Source: an uncultured Verrucomicrobiota bacterium (GTDB taxonomy: Bacteria; Verrucomicrobiota; Verrucomicrobiia; Limisphaerales; UBA9464). From it: a DNA stretch of 48,075 nucleotides. The DNA is taken from the NCBI GenBank assembly GCA_903922605.1, contig CAIXUG010000054.1, positions 1 to 48,075 on the forward strand. Reading direction: 5' to 3'. Within the stretch, counting starts at the first letter, position 1, and every line of letters begins with the position of its first letter. Both the position numbers and the translations under genes were made by a program. This document shows, one piece after another, positions 16,885 through 24,700 of the stretch. The notes beneath the pieces are model-generated. The model saw only the letters and a program-made list of their open reading frames with translations, searched no databases and was not told where the DNA came from.

Positions 16885-17156
16885 CAGGCCGGAGACAGTT
16901 CACGAAGCTTGGCTCTTACCCGCGCGAAGTAATCCTCTGGCATGGGATGATGCGGTCCGTTGACCGCTTCCAGCAGGGAGGCTTTGAGTTCGGGCGGGCA
17001 GAAACCAGAATCGGAAGCATCAGCCGCGTCTGCCTGATGATGGCGCTGATATTCCTGTAGGGCCTCCACCACCAACTGGGAGGGCTCGCTCAAGCCGCGA
17101 GCTTTCGTCTCACGAAGCAGAAACTCGCTCCAAGGTTGGGGAACCGTGACGGTCAT
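16884..17156 (-). CDS. ParD-like ribbon-helix-helix antitoxin, apparently orphan
   Basis: The 90-residue protein starts MTVTVPQPWSEFLLRETKARG, with a beta strand followed by two helices and the stretch GLSEPSQLVVEALQEYQRHH, as in ParD/CopG DNA-binding antitoxins. The C-terminal half (PPELKASLLEAV, then RVRAKLREL) would wrap a ParE/RelE toxin. No intact toxin gene follows; only a 25-codon frame overlaps its stop. It may act alone or on a distant toxin. Confidence 0.65.
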   Translation of the reverse strand: MTVTVPQPWSEFLLRETKARGLSEPSQLVVEALQEYQRHHQADAADASDSGFCPPELKASLLEAVNGPHHPMPEDYFARVRAKLRELSPA

Positions 17157-17219
17157 GGTGGTAAGATGCGGGAAACTGGACGCCGTTCAACGCTCAAGCG
17201 CGCGCTGGCCCCCGGTTAC

Positions 17220-18509
17220 TTACGTTGCCTGGCAGGCTGGGCCGGTCTCGATATCCGGCAGCAGCACGGTGAGAATGCCAATGAGCGGCAAAAACGCGCA
17301 GAGTCCAAACACGAACTCGATGCTGGTGTGGTCGGCCAGGATACCCAGGGCGGCCGACCCGATTCCGGCAATGCCGAAGGCGAGGCCGAAGAACAGGCCG
17401 GCAATCATCCCTACTTTTCCGGGCACGAGTTCCTGCGCGTACACGAGGATCGCCGAGAAGGCGGACGCCAAAATCCCGCCGATAAAAACCGTAAGGATGG
17501 CGGTCGCCGCCAGGCCCACGTGGGGCAGGAGCAGCGAGAACGGGGCAACTCCCAGGATTGAGCCCCAAATGACGCGCTTGCGTCCGATGCGATCGCCCAC
17601 CGGGCCGCCGATGATCGTGCCGAGCGCGACCGAAAAGAGGAACACGAAGAGCAGCATCTGCGCGGACTGCACCGACACGTGGAACCTGTGGATCAGGTAG
17701 AACGTGTAGTAGGTCGCCATGCTCGTGAGGTATACGTATTTAGAGAAGATGAGGGCCACCAGCACGGCCAGGGCGCCCACGAGCTTTCCCCGCGCCAATC
17801 GTGCCGAGGGATGTCCCGCCGAGTGCTTCGCCGCGATCCGATGAAGGTTGCGCGCCTGCCAGGAGCCGATTTTCCACAGGATGATCGCGCCGAAGAACGC
17901 CAGCACGGCGAACCACGCGATGTGGGCCTGGCCACGCGACACGACGATGAGGGCCGCCAACAAAGGCCCGAGTGAGGTGCCGGCATTTCCGCCGAGCTGG
18001 AACAGCGACTGCGCAAAGCCCCGGCGGGTTCCGGCCGCCATGTGCGCCACCCGTGATGCCTCCGGGTGGAAAATGGCCGAACCCAGGCCGACCATCGCCG
18101 CCGCCATGAGGATGTGCACATAGCTGTCCGCAAACGCGAGCGCCAGCAGTCCGACGAGGGTGAAGCCCATGCCCACTGACAAGGCGCGGGGCATTGGTTT
18201 CCGATCCGAGAGCCAACCCACCACCGGCTGAAATAGCGAGGCGGTGCATTGGAAGGTGAACGTGATCCAGCCCAGTTGCGCGAAAGTCAGCTGGAATGAG
18301 TCCTTCAGGATGGGATAAATCGAAGGCAGGAGCGCCTGGATCGTGTCGTTGAGCAGGTGGGAAAAGCTGATGGCAAACAGCACCGCGAGCACCGTGGTGG
18401 GCGGAGCGGCACTTCGAGCGGCGGCGGCCTCGGAAGAGGCGGCAGACATGTTTTGAGGACCATCCTTGCGCCCGTCCAGAGCGCCGGGAGATTCAGGCCT
18501 AGGAGACAT
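17220..18509 (-). CDS. fsr: MFS exporter of the fosmidomycin resistance (Fsr) type
   Basis: This 429-residue protein has twelve predicted transmembrane helices after a 35-residue polar head. Motifs typical of the Fsr group include FSHLLNDTIQALLPSIYP, FQPVVGWLSDRKP (the MFS loop 2-3 motif), FHPEASRVAHMAAG and the tail TSIEFVFGLCAFLPLIGILT. Fsr pumps export fosmidomycin in E. coli, but real substrates of homologues are usually unknown. It starts 15 bp after the isomerase-like gene, so the two probably share a transcript; export of a sugar-like compound is a possible link. Confidence 0.88.
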   Translation of the reverse strand: MSPRPESPGALDGRKDGPQNMSAASSEAAAARSAAPPTTVLAVLFAISFSHLLNDTIQALLPSIYPILKDSFQLTFAQLGWITFTFQCTASLFQPVVGWLSDRKPMPRALSVGMGFTLVGLLALAFADSYVHILMAAAMVGLGSAIFHPEASRVAHMAAGTRRGFAQSLFQLGGNAGTSLGPLLAALIVVSRGQAHIAWFAVLAFFGAIILWKIGSWQARNLHRIAAKHSAGHPSARLARGKLVGALAVLVALIFSKYVYLTSMATYYTFYLIHRFHVSVQSAQMLLFVFLFSVALGTIIGGPVGDRIGRKRVIWGSILGVAPFSLLLPHVGLAATAILTVFIGGILASAFSAILVYAQELVPGKVGMIAGLFFGLAFGIAGIGSAALGILADHTSIEFVFGLCAFLPLIGILTVLLPDIETGPACQAT

Positions 18510-18524
18510 TGAATTCAGACAAAC

Positions 18525-19481
18525 TTACACACCGAACGCCTTGCGCAACAGCTTGATGCTCTTGGGCACGGCGAGATCGGGGTTCTCCTTTCCTTCCATT
18601 TCCAACGAGACCCAGCCGGAATAGCCGGCCTGGGCGAGAATCTTTGCGATGCGCGGATAGTCGAGGTCGAGCGTGTACCATTCGCCACCGCCGAAGTAGG
18701 TCTTGGCTTGCACGTAAACGGTCTTGGACGCGACCTGAACCAGTTTGTCGTAGGGATCTTCGAGGAAGTTGCCGGTGTCCATCAGCACGCCAAACCAGGG
18801 TGACTGGATTTCCTTCGAGAGGCGCAGCAGGCCTTCGGGCGTGCGGGTGAGGCCCCAGTGATTTTCCACCGCCAGCGTCACGCCACATTCCTCGGCCTTG
18901 GGCAGGCACTGGGTGATGCACTCCGCGCACCACTTGAAGGCGTCGTCCTCGGTGTAGCCGGGCAGGGCGGGCTCGATACCGCGAGCCTTCATGAGGTCGT
19001 CGAAGTCCTTGATCGTGTTCCAGCGGCCCGAGTTGATCCGCACGATGCCGGCCCTGAGCGCGTAGGCGATCTCGATGCACTTCTTGGTGTGCTCGATCTG
19101 GGTCTGGAGATAGGCCGGGTCGGGGCTGACGAAGTTCTGATGGATGCTCAGGCAGCAATAGCTCACGCCATGCCGCGCCCCGTGACGCCGGAGGCGGGCC
19201 AGGTAGCCACGGTGCTCGGCCGTGAGCGGCTCCTTTTCCGGCAGATCCATCTGGCGATGCAGCACGTCCACGCCGGCGACTCCCAGTGCAGCGGTCTTTT
19301 CGACGACCTGCTCGATGGTCACCTTGGGGTCGCGGAAGTGCCAGTAGCTGTAGCTGGCGATGCCCAGTTGCACCTGGCTGCGCGGCTGAGGTTCGGCGGC
19401 GGCAACAGCGAGTGGGGAGACGGCAGCCGAACCGGCGGCGAGCGCGGCGGATGCGAGGAAAGCGCCGCGGGAGGTCTTCAT
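18525..19481 (-). CDS. Secreted sugar isomerase/epimerase-like TIM barrel protein
   Basis: The 318-residue protein has an N-terminal export signal (MKTSRGAFLASAALAAGSAA) followed by an AP-endonuclease-2-like TIM barrel as in xylose isomerase-type epimerases. Barrel motifs are IASYSYWHFRD, VDVLHRQMDLPEKEP, LAVENHWGLTRTPEG and GVLMDTGNFLED; Glu in AVENHWG and Asp in MDTGNF are likely metal ligands. The signal resembles the SRR-like Tat pattern but has only one Arg, so the route is uncertain. Such proteins are very common in Verrucomicrobiota. It heads a two-gene run with the MFS exporter. Confidence 0.85.
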   Translation of the reverse strand: MKTSRGAFLASAALAAGSAAVSPLAVAAAEPQPRSQVQLGIASYSYWHFRDPKVTIEQVVEKTAALGVAGVDVLHRQMDLPEKEPLTAEHRGYLARLRRHGARHGVSYCCLSIHQNFVSPDPAYLQTQIEHTKKCIEIAYALRAGIVRINSGRWNTIKDFDDLMKARGIEPALPGYTEDDAFKWCAECITQCLPKAEECGVTLAVENHWGLTRTPEGLLRLSKEIQSPWFGVLMDTGNFLEDPYDKLVQVASKTVYVQAKTYFGGGEWYTLDLDYPRIAKILAQAGYSGWVSLEMEGKENPDLAVPKSIKLLRKAFGV

Positions 19482-19493
19482 GGGCGCTATCGA

Positions 19494-19528
19494 ATTACGA
19501 TTTACGACTTACGATTTACGAATTGAGA
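19494..19528. repeat. Heptanucleotide tandem array (TTACGAN type)
   Basis: Five 7-bp units run in register: ATTACGA, TTTACGA, CTTACGA, TTTACGA, ATTGAGA. The array covers the last codons and stop of the unknown gene at 19516-20226, so its terminal residues come from repeat sequence. A related array lies at 24481-24508; both are followed by ACGGCGG. Confidence 0.75.
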
Positions 19529-20226
19529 ACGGCGGGCGGGTCCTTGAGCCAGGGGAAATATTTGCCAAGATGGGTGGGGCAAAATTCTCGGTTGTTGGTG
19601 CAGACATGCCGTGAAAGGGCTCGCACCTGCTCCTCGAACTCATGGGGAGGCGCTCCCACTTCAATGAGGTGGTTGATGCTGCACATTGCCGCGAAAGCGA
19701 TGTCATTACAGAATTTATCATCCTCCCAGAGTCGTGGGTCGGCCCATAAGGCCATCAGGTGGGTCCGCAAAAGCGGCTCGGCTTGGGGGTGTTTCGTCAG
19801 GCAGATGCCTTGGGCAATGTTGGGGCTGGCTTCCAAACCTCCTGCCTGAAGCACGTTCGACAAACGGCTGAACGCTTCCTCCTGTGGAAGGTGGGTGGCA
19901 ACGGACAGCGCAATGGCCGACCAAGTACAACAATCTCCGTGCCGCATGAGGTAACGGAGAATCTGAGGGAAGTCTTTCTCCTTGTGAAGCCACGAGCAGG
20001 CGCTGCAAAAACTCTGACGCTCCCGGTCGTCCCATGAATCCCAATCGCGCGCCAGCTCGGAAAAAGTGATGGCGGCGGAACCATCCATGAACCGCGAAAT
20101 CACCCGCCACCGCTTCTTGCTTTCGTCGCCGTAGCGACGTTCCCACCGGGTTTCGGAGGCAAGCTCAAACCTTCCACCGTCGTCGACGATCGCTGCAGGA
20201 TACTCCGCTCCAAAGTGGCTTTTCAT
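19516..20226 (-). CDS. Unknown protein, copy 2 of a paralogous pair
   Basis: The 236-residue protein is the paralogue of that at 16054-16770, sharing FMDGSAAITF, ACSWLHKEKDFP and YFPWLKDPP. It carries conserved Trp, Cys and His residues but no motif that I recognise. The 3' end runs into a heptamer repeat array, which supplies the stop. A TTG at 20250 could be the start if the conserved upstream LRTL residues are translated. Just upstream lies a fragment of a KASIII gene end. Immunity or regulatory roles are possible but unsupported. Confidence 0.7.
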   Translation of the reverse strand: MKSHFGAEYPAAIVDDGGRFELASETRWERRYGDESKKRWRVISRFMDGSAAITFSELARDWDSWDDRERQSFCSACSWLHKEKDFPQILRYLMRHGDCCTWSAIALSVATHLPQEEAFSRLSNVLQAGGLEASPNIAQGICLTKHPQAEPLLRTHLMALWADPRLWEDDKFCNDIAFAAMCSINHLIEVGAPPHEFEEQVRALSRHVCTNNREFCPTHLGKYFPWLKDPPAVLNS

Positions 20227-20262
20227 AGCGGTGAGGGTCCGTAAACCCAACTTGGATTTTTG

Positions 20263-20304
20263 TCAGCCCACAAACCATTGCATCACCGCGCCAAACGTGA
20301 AGCC
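20263..20304 (-). pseudogene. Fragment: C-terminal end of a 3-oxoacyl-ACP synthase III
   Basis: This 42-base stretch encodes GFTFGAVMQWFVG and a stop. It matches, codon for codon and with the same length, the end of the KASIII domain of the fusion gene (GFTFGAAVLEFTG, 20820-20861). The first 19 bases are identical. No further KASIII sequence is seen upstream, so it is a remnant. The small gap 20305-20435 has nothing else supportable. Confidence 0.6.
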
Positions 20305-20435
20305 CCTGTTTTCTTCACGTGACGCCGGCCGATCCGGATAACCCGATGCATGGCGTTTCTCAGTGATTTGCCACAATTCTTTCCATGCACCACGCGAACC
20401 ATGAGAACCTTCTACATTCAAGATCGTAGGTTAGC

Positions 20436-20798
20436 CTACACGGATCGTCGCGACGCCAGAACGGCGATTGAGACTATTAAAGCAAGGACGCATAGGCTGG
20501 GGATGAAGCCCATCAACCTGTTTTCAACGCCAACTTCCGCTGCCTCGACTGCTGCCCCATCGATCTGTAGCTGGTAAGGAAAGCGACCATCATGCACGCG
20601 TCCCCAGGCAAGAACGGCTTGGTGGTCCGAATTGCCGTCCCTGAACTTCACGGATTGTGAACCGGTGACTTTGAACTGGCCTCCCGTACGGAGAACGCAT
20701 TGTTCGCCCAAAAACACATCAATGGACGCGGTCGTCCAGAGGAAGCGGGGCACGAGCCTGGCTCGCACCCTGATTACTTTGCCCTGCGAGGAACTCAT
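20436..20798 (-). CDS. Small C-terminally anchored membrane protein
   Basis: The 120-residue protein has a beta-rich N-terminal part (VRARLVPRFLWTTASIDVFL, GGQFKVTGSQSVKF) and one transmembrane helix near the C-terminus (residues 96-115, FIPSLCVLALIVSIAVLA), ending SRRSV. No family is recognised. Its start lies 21 bp after the stop of the large fusion gene on the same strand, so it may be co-transcribed with it. It could alternatively be an independently inserted gene because KASIII-end sequences lie on both sides. Confidence 0.6.
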   Translation of the reverse strand: MSSSQGKVIRVRARLVPRFLWTTASIDVFLGEQCVLRTGGQFKVTGSQSVKFRDGNSDHQAVLAWGRVHDGRFPYQLQIDGAAVEAAEVGVENRLMGFIPSLCVLALIVSIAVLASRRSV

Positions 20799-20819
20799 AG
20801 GGGATGATGGGCGGGTACT

Positions 20820-23800
20820 TCACCCTGTAAACTCCAGCACCGCCGCGCCAAACGTGAAGCCACCGCCGAAGGCGCAGAGGCCGGCCTTGCCCTTGGGCTG
20901 CTCGCGGAGCAGTTCGGCCAGCACGACCGGGATCGTGCTGCTGCTCGTGTTGCCGCTGTTTTTCACGCGGTTCACGAGGCGGCCCTTCCGCATCTTCAGC
21001 CGCTGGTCCACCGCGTCGAGGATGCGTCCGTTGGCCTGGTGCGGGATGATGTAGTCGAGATCCTCGGCCGCGAGTTCGTTAGCGGCGCACGCCTGCTTGA
21101 GCAGCGCGAGGAGCTGGCGCACGGCCATGGGGAAGACCTTCATGCCGTCCATGTTCACGTTCGGGTGCTCGCGCCGGCCATGGTTCAGGATCGTGCCATC
21201 TTCGCCGCGGGCGCTCAGCAGCGGGCGGTGGAGCAGGGCGCGGGCACCGGCGAACTTCGCCGATTGCGGCCCGTGCACCAGCGTCGCCGTCGCTGCGTCG
21301 GCAAATACGATGGCAGTGTCGAAATCCTCCGGGTCGGTGAACGTGCTCATGGCCTCGGCCGTGACCACGAGGATGTTGGCGGCCGGGCGCGACTGGCAGA
21401 AATCAAAGGCCGCCTGCAAGGCGTACAGGTAGCCGGTACAGGCCGCGAGAATGTCGCTGGCGGGCACGTCCTTGGCCGCGCCGTCCTTGCCCAGCTCGTG
21501 ATGGAGCAGGCAGGCCATGCTCGGGCTCAGCGAGATCGGCGAGCTGGTGCTGACGAAGATGGCGTCCAGGTCCGACAGCGTCAGACCGGACTCACGTAGG
21601 GCGGAGCGTGCCGCCGCTGACGCTAAGGTGAGCACCGTCTCGCCCTCAGCGAGGAGGTGGCGCGACTCGATGCCGGTACGCTGGACAATGTCGTTCGCGG
21701 TACGGTTGGGGAAGCGGAGCACCAGTTCCTCATTGGTAACGATACGGCCGCCCTGGACGGCGGCGATGCTCGAGAGGCCGACGACCGAACGGAGAGGACG
21801 AAAAAGGGGCCACGAGTCGGCGGAAAGGCCGTGGTGGCCATTGTTACGCAAGGCCGCGTCGGGAAGAGAATGGAAGACGGGCGAGCCGCCCGTCCTACTT
21901 TCGGGACGCCGCTTCACCAGCGGCTTCGGTTCGGCGGGGATGCGCTTGGGCGTCGCCGGAGCGGCGATGGAGGTGAGAATCTTGGCGAGCGGGCTGCCGA
22001 CGGGGACTTTTTCATCCGTCGGGAGCAGTTCGCGGATGACACCGCCGACCGGGGCGCGCAGCTCAAACGTCGCTTTTTCGGCTTCGCAGTCCGCAATGAA
22101 GTCGCCGGCCTTGATGGTGTCGCCGACGCGCACTTTCCATTCGATGACGGTGACATTCTGGTCGGCGGGACTGGAACCAACCGCTTCGAGCACGAACACG
22201 CCGGCATCACCGACGGCCTCGGCCTCCCAGCCCAGGTCCAGTTCGCAGAGCGCAGCGGCGGCTTCGAGGATGCGTTTGAGGCTCGGGAGCACTTCGAGCT
22301 GGTTGGCGTAGTTGCACGGCACGTAGGTGTCGGGCCGGGTGACCCGGCGCGACTTCACCGGCGAGGTGGCGTGCTCGGCCACGGTCGCAAGAACTTCCGC
22401 GCCGAAGCCGCAGGTCAGGTTGTCCTCGTGGACGACGATGAGCCGTCCCGTGCGGCTGGCGCTGGTGCAGACGGCTTCAGTATCCCAAGGACTCAGGCTG
22501 CGCAGGTCGATGAGCTCGGCGTGGACTCCGGCGGCTTCAAGTGCCGCGACCGCACGGGCACAGAGCGGCACGGTCCCACCCCAGGTCACAATGGTAAGAT
22601 CATCCCCCCGGGAGACGAAGCGCGCCTTGCCGGGCAGAACGAGCTGCTTGGTGATATCTGCACTCGTACTGAGCGCGGGATCGTTCAGGCAGACCTTCGG
22701 ATAGAGGAAGACGGTGGGCCGACCGCTGGCGAATGCGGCGTTGAGCAGGCCGGCAGCGTCAGCCGCCGTGCTGGGCATGACGACATCTACCCCGGGTACG
22801 TGGGCGATGATGCTTTCGAACGTCTGCGCGTGGAAGGGTCCAAGGCCGGGCCGATAGCCGCCGCAAGGCGTCATCACGATGACCGGCGCCTGCCAGCCAC
22901 CATGGGTCCGCCAGTGCATGGAGCCAAGTTCGCTGGCGATCTGGTTGAACGCGATGGGCAGGAAGTCGGCGAACTGGATGCACGCCACGGGCTGTCCGCC
23001 CGCGAGAGCCCGGCCCACGCTCACGCCGGCGATCGTGCTCTCGGCCAGGGGCGCATTCTTCACCTGGGTGGGGAAGCTGGTCGAAAGCCCGCGCGTGAGA
23101 CCGAACACATCGCCCTTCGGATCCTCAATGTCCTGACCGAACATGGAGACGCGGGCGTTCGCGGAAAGGTGGTGCCGCAGGACCTCGCGCATGGCCTCCA
23201 TCATCGAGAGGCGTGGGGCCGAATCGTCGCCGCGATATTCCTTCAGCGCGGCCAACTGCATCGGTAACGCCGGGCGGGCGTCGAGATTGGCGACCGGATT
23301 GGCCGTGGCCAACGTGCGGTCGGCGGCGGCGCGGACTTCGCGTTCGGTGTCGGCTTCCAGTTCTTCAAGCTCCGTGGGCGGAACGCCAAATTCCAACAGC
23401 TGGGAGCGCAGTTTGGCCAGCGGATCGGCCTGGGCGCGCACCTGCGAAATTTCGCCTTCCTTGCGGTAGCGTGTCTCGTCATCGGCGTTGGTGTGATGCG
23501 TGAGCCGTTCGACGTTGAACACGACGATGGCCGGGCCGTGAGACTCCCGGAGACCGCGCACGATCGGGCCGAGCGCCTGGTCGCAGGCCAGCGGATCGCG
23601 GCCATCGAGCCGGTGGATGGGCAGGCCGTAGAACTCCGCCGCATCGCCCTGTGGAAGCTGGTAAAAGGTGTTGCCGCGCGTGTGCGTCGAGATCGCGAGG
23701 CCATTGTCCTCGATCCAGAAGAGCACGGGCAGCCGGGCGCGGACGGCCTCGGCGACGGCTTCGAGGAACTCGCCTTGCTGGCTGGTGCCATCACCCACGG

Positions 23801-24305
23801 CACAGACAACTAGAGCGTGCGCGGTCGGGGAGCCGTTGAGTCCCTGCCGGCTGACCAGCTCATGCGCCACACCGACGGCTTGGAGGGCGTTGTTGCCGAC
23901 GGGACCGACGAGGCTGAGCACCTTCAGCTCGGGGGCGCTGAGGTGCGCGCTCATCTGGCGGCCGGCGGAATGGCTGGCCCCGGTGCAGAGCGAGCTGTGG
24001 AAAAACTGCTCCGCCGGGATGCCGCGGGCGAGCATGAGCGCCTTGTCGCGGTAATGCAGATGCAGCCAGTCCTCGGGCGTGAGGTGGAAGTTCAGCGCCG
24101 CGCAGGCTTCATGCCCGGCCCCGCCCACGTGAAAGAAGGCCTCGCCCCGGTTCACGAGTTCCATTTCGACACGGTCCACGGCCCGCGAGGTGACCATGGC
24201 GCGGTAAAGCGTCACGGCCCGGGCGATGTCCGGACGTGAGGGGGCAGATGGATGACCGTTGCGGGCAACGGTCGCATCGGCACGGGTTGCTACGACTGAA
24301 TCCAC
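20820..24305 (-). CDS. Fusion: 2-oxoacid dehydrogenase E1 alpha/beta, lipoyl domain, KASIII
   Basis: This 1161-residue protein joins four units. Residues 25-345 are E1alpha, with the thiamine-diphosphate motif GDGTSQQGEF (171-180) and IEDNGLAIST. Residues 365-690 are E1beta (FGQDIEDPKGDVFG, then VTWGGTVPL). Residues 710-780 are a biotinyl-lipoyl domain with Lys744 in EAEKATFE. Residues 835-1161 are a FabH-like synthase with Cys956 (AACTGYLYALQ), His1089 (IIPHQAN) and Asn1119 (NSGNTSSST). The E2 acyltransferase core is absent. The E1 part would decarboxylate a 2-oxoacid and the KASIII would start chain growth, so priming from branched or aryl acyl groups is inferred. Residues 798-816 are encoded by a palindromic repeat. 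The start is GTG. Confidence 0.93.
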   Translation of the reverse strand: MDSVVATRADATVARNGHPSAPSRPDIARAVTLYRAMVTSRAVDRVEMELVNRGEAFFHVGGAGHEACAALNFHLTPEDWLHLHYRDKALMLARGIPAEQFFHSSLCTGASHSAGRQMSAHLSAPELKVLSLVGPVGNNALQAVGVAHELVSRQGLNGSPTAHALVVCAVGDGTSQQGEFLEAVAEAVRARLPVLFWIEDNGLAISTHTRGNTFYQLPQGDAAEFYGLPIHRLDGRDPLACDQALGPIVRGLRESHGPAIVVFNVERLTHHTNADDETRYRKEGEISQVRAQADPLAKLRSQLLEFGVPPTELEELEADTEREVRAAADRTLATANPVANLDARPALPMQLAALKEYRGDDSAPRLSMMEAMREVLRHHLSANARVSMFGQDIEDPKGDVFGLTRGLSTSFPTQVKNAPLAESTIAGVSVGRALAGGQPVACIQFADFLPIAFNQIASELGSMHWRTHGGWQAPVIVMTPCGGYRPGLGPFHAQTFESIIAHVPGVDVVMPSTAADAAGLLNAAFASGRPTVFLYPKVCLNDPALSTSADITKQLVLPGKARFVSRGDDLTIVTWGGTVPLCARAVAALEAAGVHAELIDLRSLSPWDTEAVCTSASRTGRLIVVHEDNLTCGFGAEVLATVAEHATSPVKSRRVTRPDTYVPCNYANQLEVLPSLKRILEAAAALCELDLGWEAEAVGDAGVFVLEAVGSSPADQNVTVIEWKVRVGDTIKAGDFIADCEAEKATFELRAPVGGVIRELLPTDEKVPVGSPLAKILTSIAAPATPKRIPAEPKPLVKRRPESRTGGSPVFHSLPDAALRNNGHHGLSADSWPLFRPLRSVVGLSSIAAVQGGRIVTNEELVLRFPNRTANDIVQRTGIESRHLLAEGETVLTLASAAARSALRESGLTLSDLDAIFVSTSSPISLSPSMACLLHHELGKDGAAKDVPASDILAACTGYLYALQAAFDFCQSRPAANILVVTAEAMSTFTDPEDFDTAIVFADAATATLVHGPQSAKFAGARALLHRPLLSARGEDGTILNHGRREHPNVNMDGMKVFPMAVRQLLALLKQACAANELAAEDLDYIIPHQANGRILDAVDQRLKMRKGRLVNRVKNSGNTSSSTIPVVLAELLREQPKGKAGLCAFGGGFTFGAAVLEFTG
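21868..21910. repeat. Palindromic repeat in the coding linker of the fusion gene
   Basis: GACGGGCG (21876-21883) and CGCCCGTC (21887-21894) form an 8-bp stem with a 3-base loop, flanked by GGAA on one side and CTACTTT on the other. The same unit occurs twice at 30769-30874. Here it lies in the linker between lipoyl and KASIII domains and is read in frame, giving ESRTGGSPVF. Confidence 0.8.
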
Positions 24306-24354
24306 GGGTAGCAGGGTGGCTGATTTCGGAGGGGAGCGAAAGGCGAAAGGTTGG

Positions 24355-24425
24355 AGCGGGTGACGGGAATCGAACCCGCGTGGCTAGTTTGGAAGACTAG
24401 AACTCTACCATTGAGCTACACCCGC
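24355..24425 (-). tRNA. tRNA-Gly (anticodon TCC)
   Basis: The minus strand reads GCGGGTG acceptor arm, TAGCTCAATGGTAGAG D-arm, anticodon stem CTAGT/ACTAG around loop CTTCCAA with anticodon TCC, and T-arm CGGGTTCGATTCCCG, closing with CACCCGC. All four stems pair. The 71-base gene does not encode CCA. It decodes GGA/GGG glycine codons. Confidence 0.95.
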
Positions 24426-24480
24426 CCAGAGCCCCTTCATCATGGGGCAGGGGAGCTGCCAGCGTCAAGCCGGAGGGGAT

Positions 24481-24508
24481 TTACGATTTTCGAATTTCGA
24501 ATTACGAA
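24481..24508. repeat. Heptanucleotide tandem array (TTACGAA/TTTCGAA type)
   Basis: Four 7-bp units, TTACGAT, TTTCGAA, TTTCGAA, TTACGAA, lie between tRNA-Gly and pyrC. It is related to the array at 19494-19528, with the same trailing ACGGCGG. The remainder of the 275-bp gap to pyrC has a purine-rich run (24565-24592) but nothing else I can name. Confidence 0.7.
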
Positions 24509-24700
24509 CGGCGGCAAATGGGCGGCTTGCGCGGTATTCTGATCACTCCCGCCCGACACGATTACGATTAGGAGGAAGATTAGGATGAGGACAGGACTGT
24601 CGTCCCTGCCGCTCCTCATCGAAATCGTCCTCTTACTCGTCATCATAGGAAGCCTCTCCCGCTTGCCCCACCGGGCCGGGCGCGGGTAGCGTCCGTGCCG

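Noticed and set aside
21657-23267. A 536-codon + strand frame opposite the fusion gene
   Set aside because: No domain is recognised in it and the minus strand carries E1beta, lipoyl and KASIII motifs.
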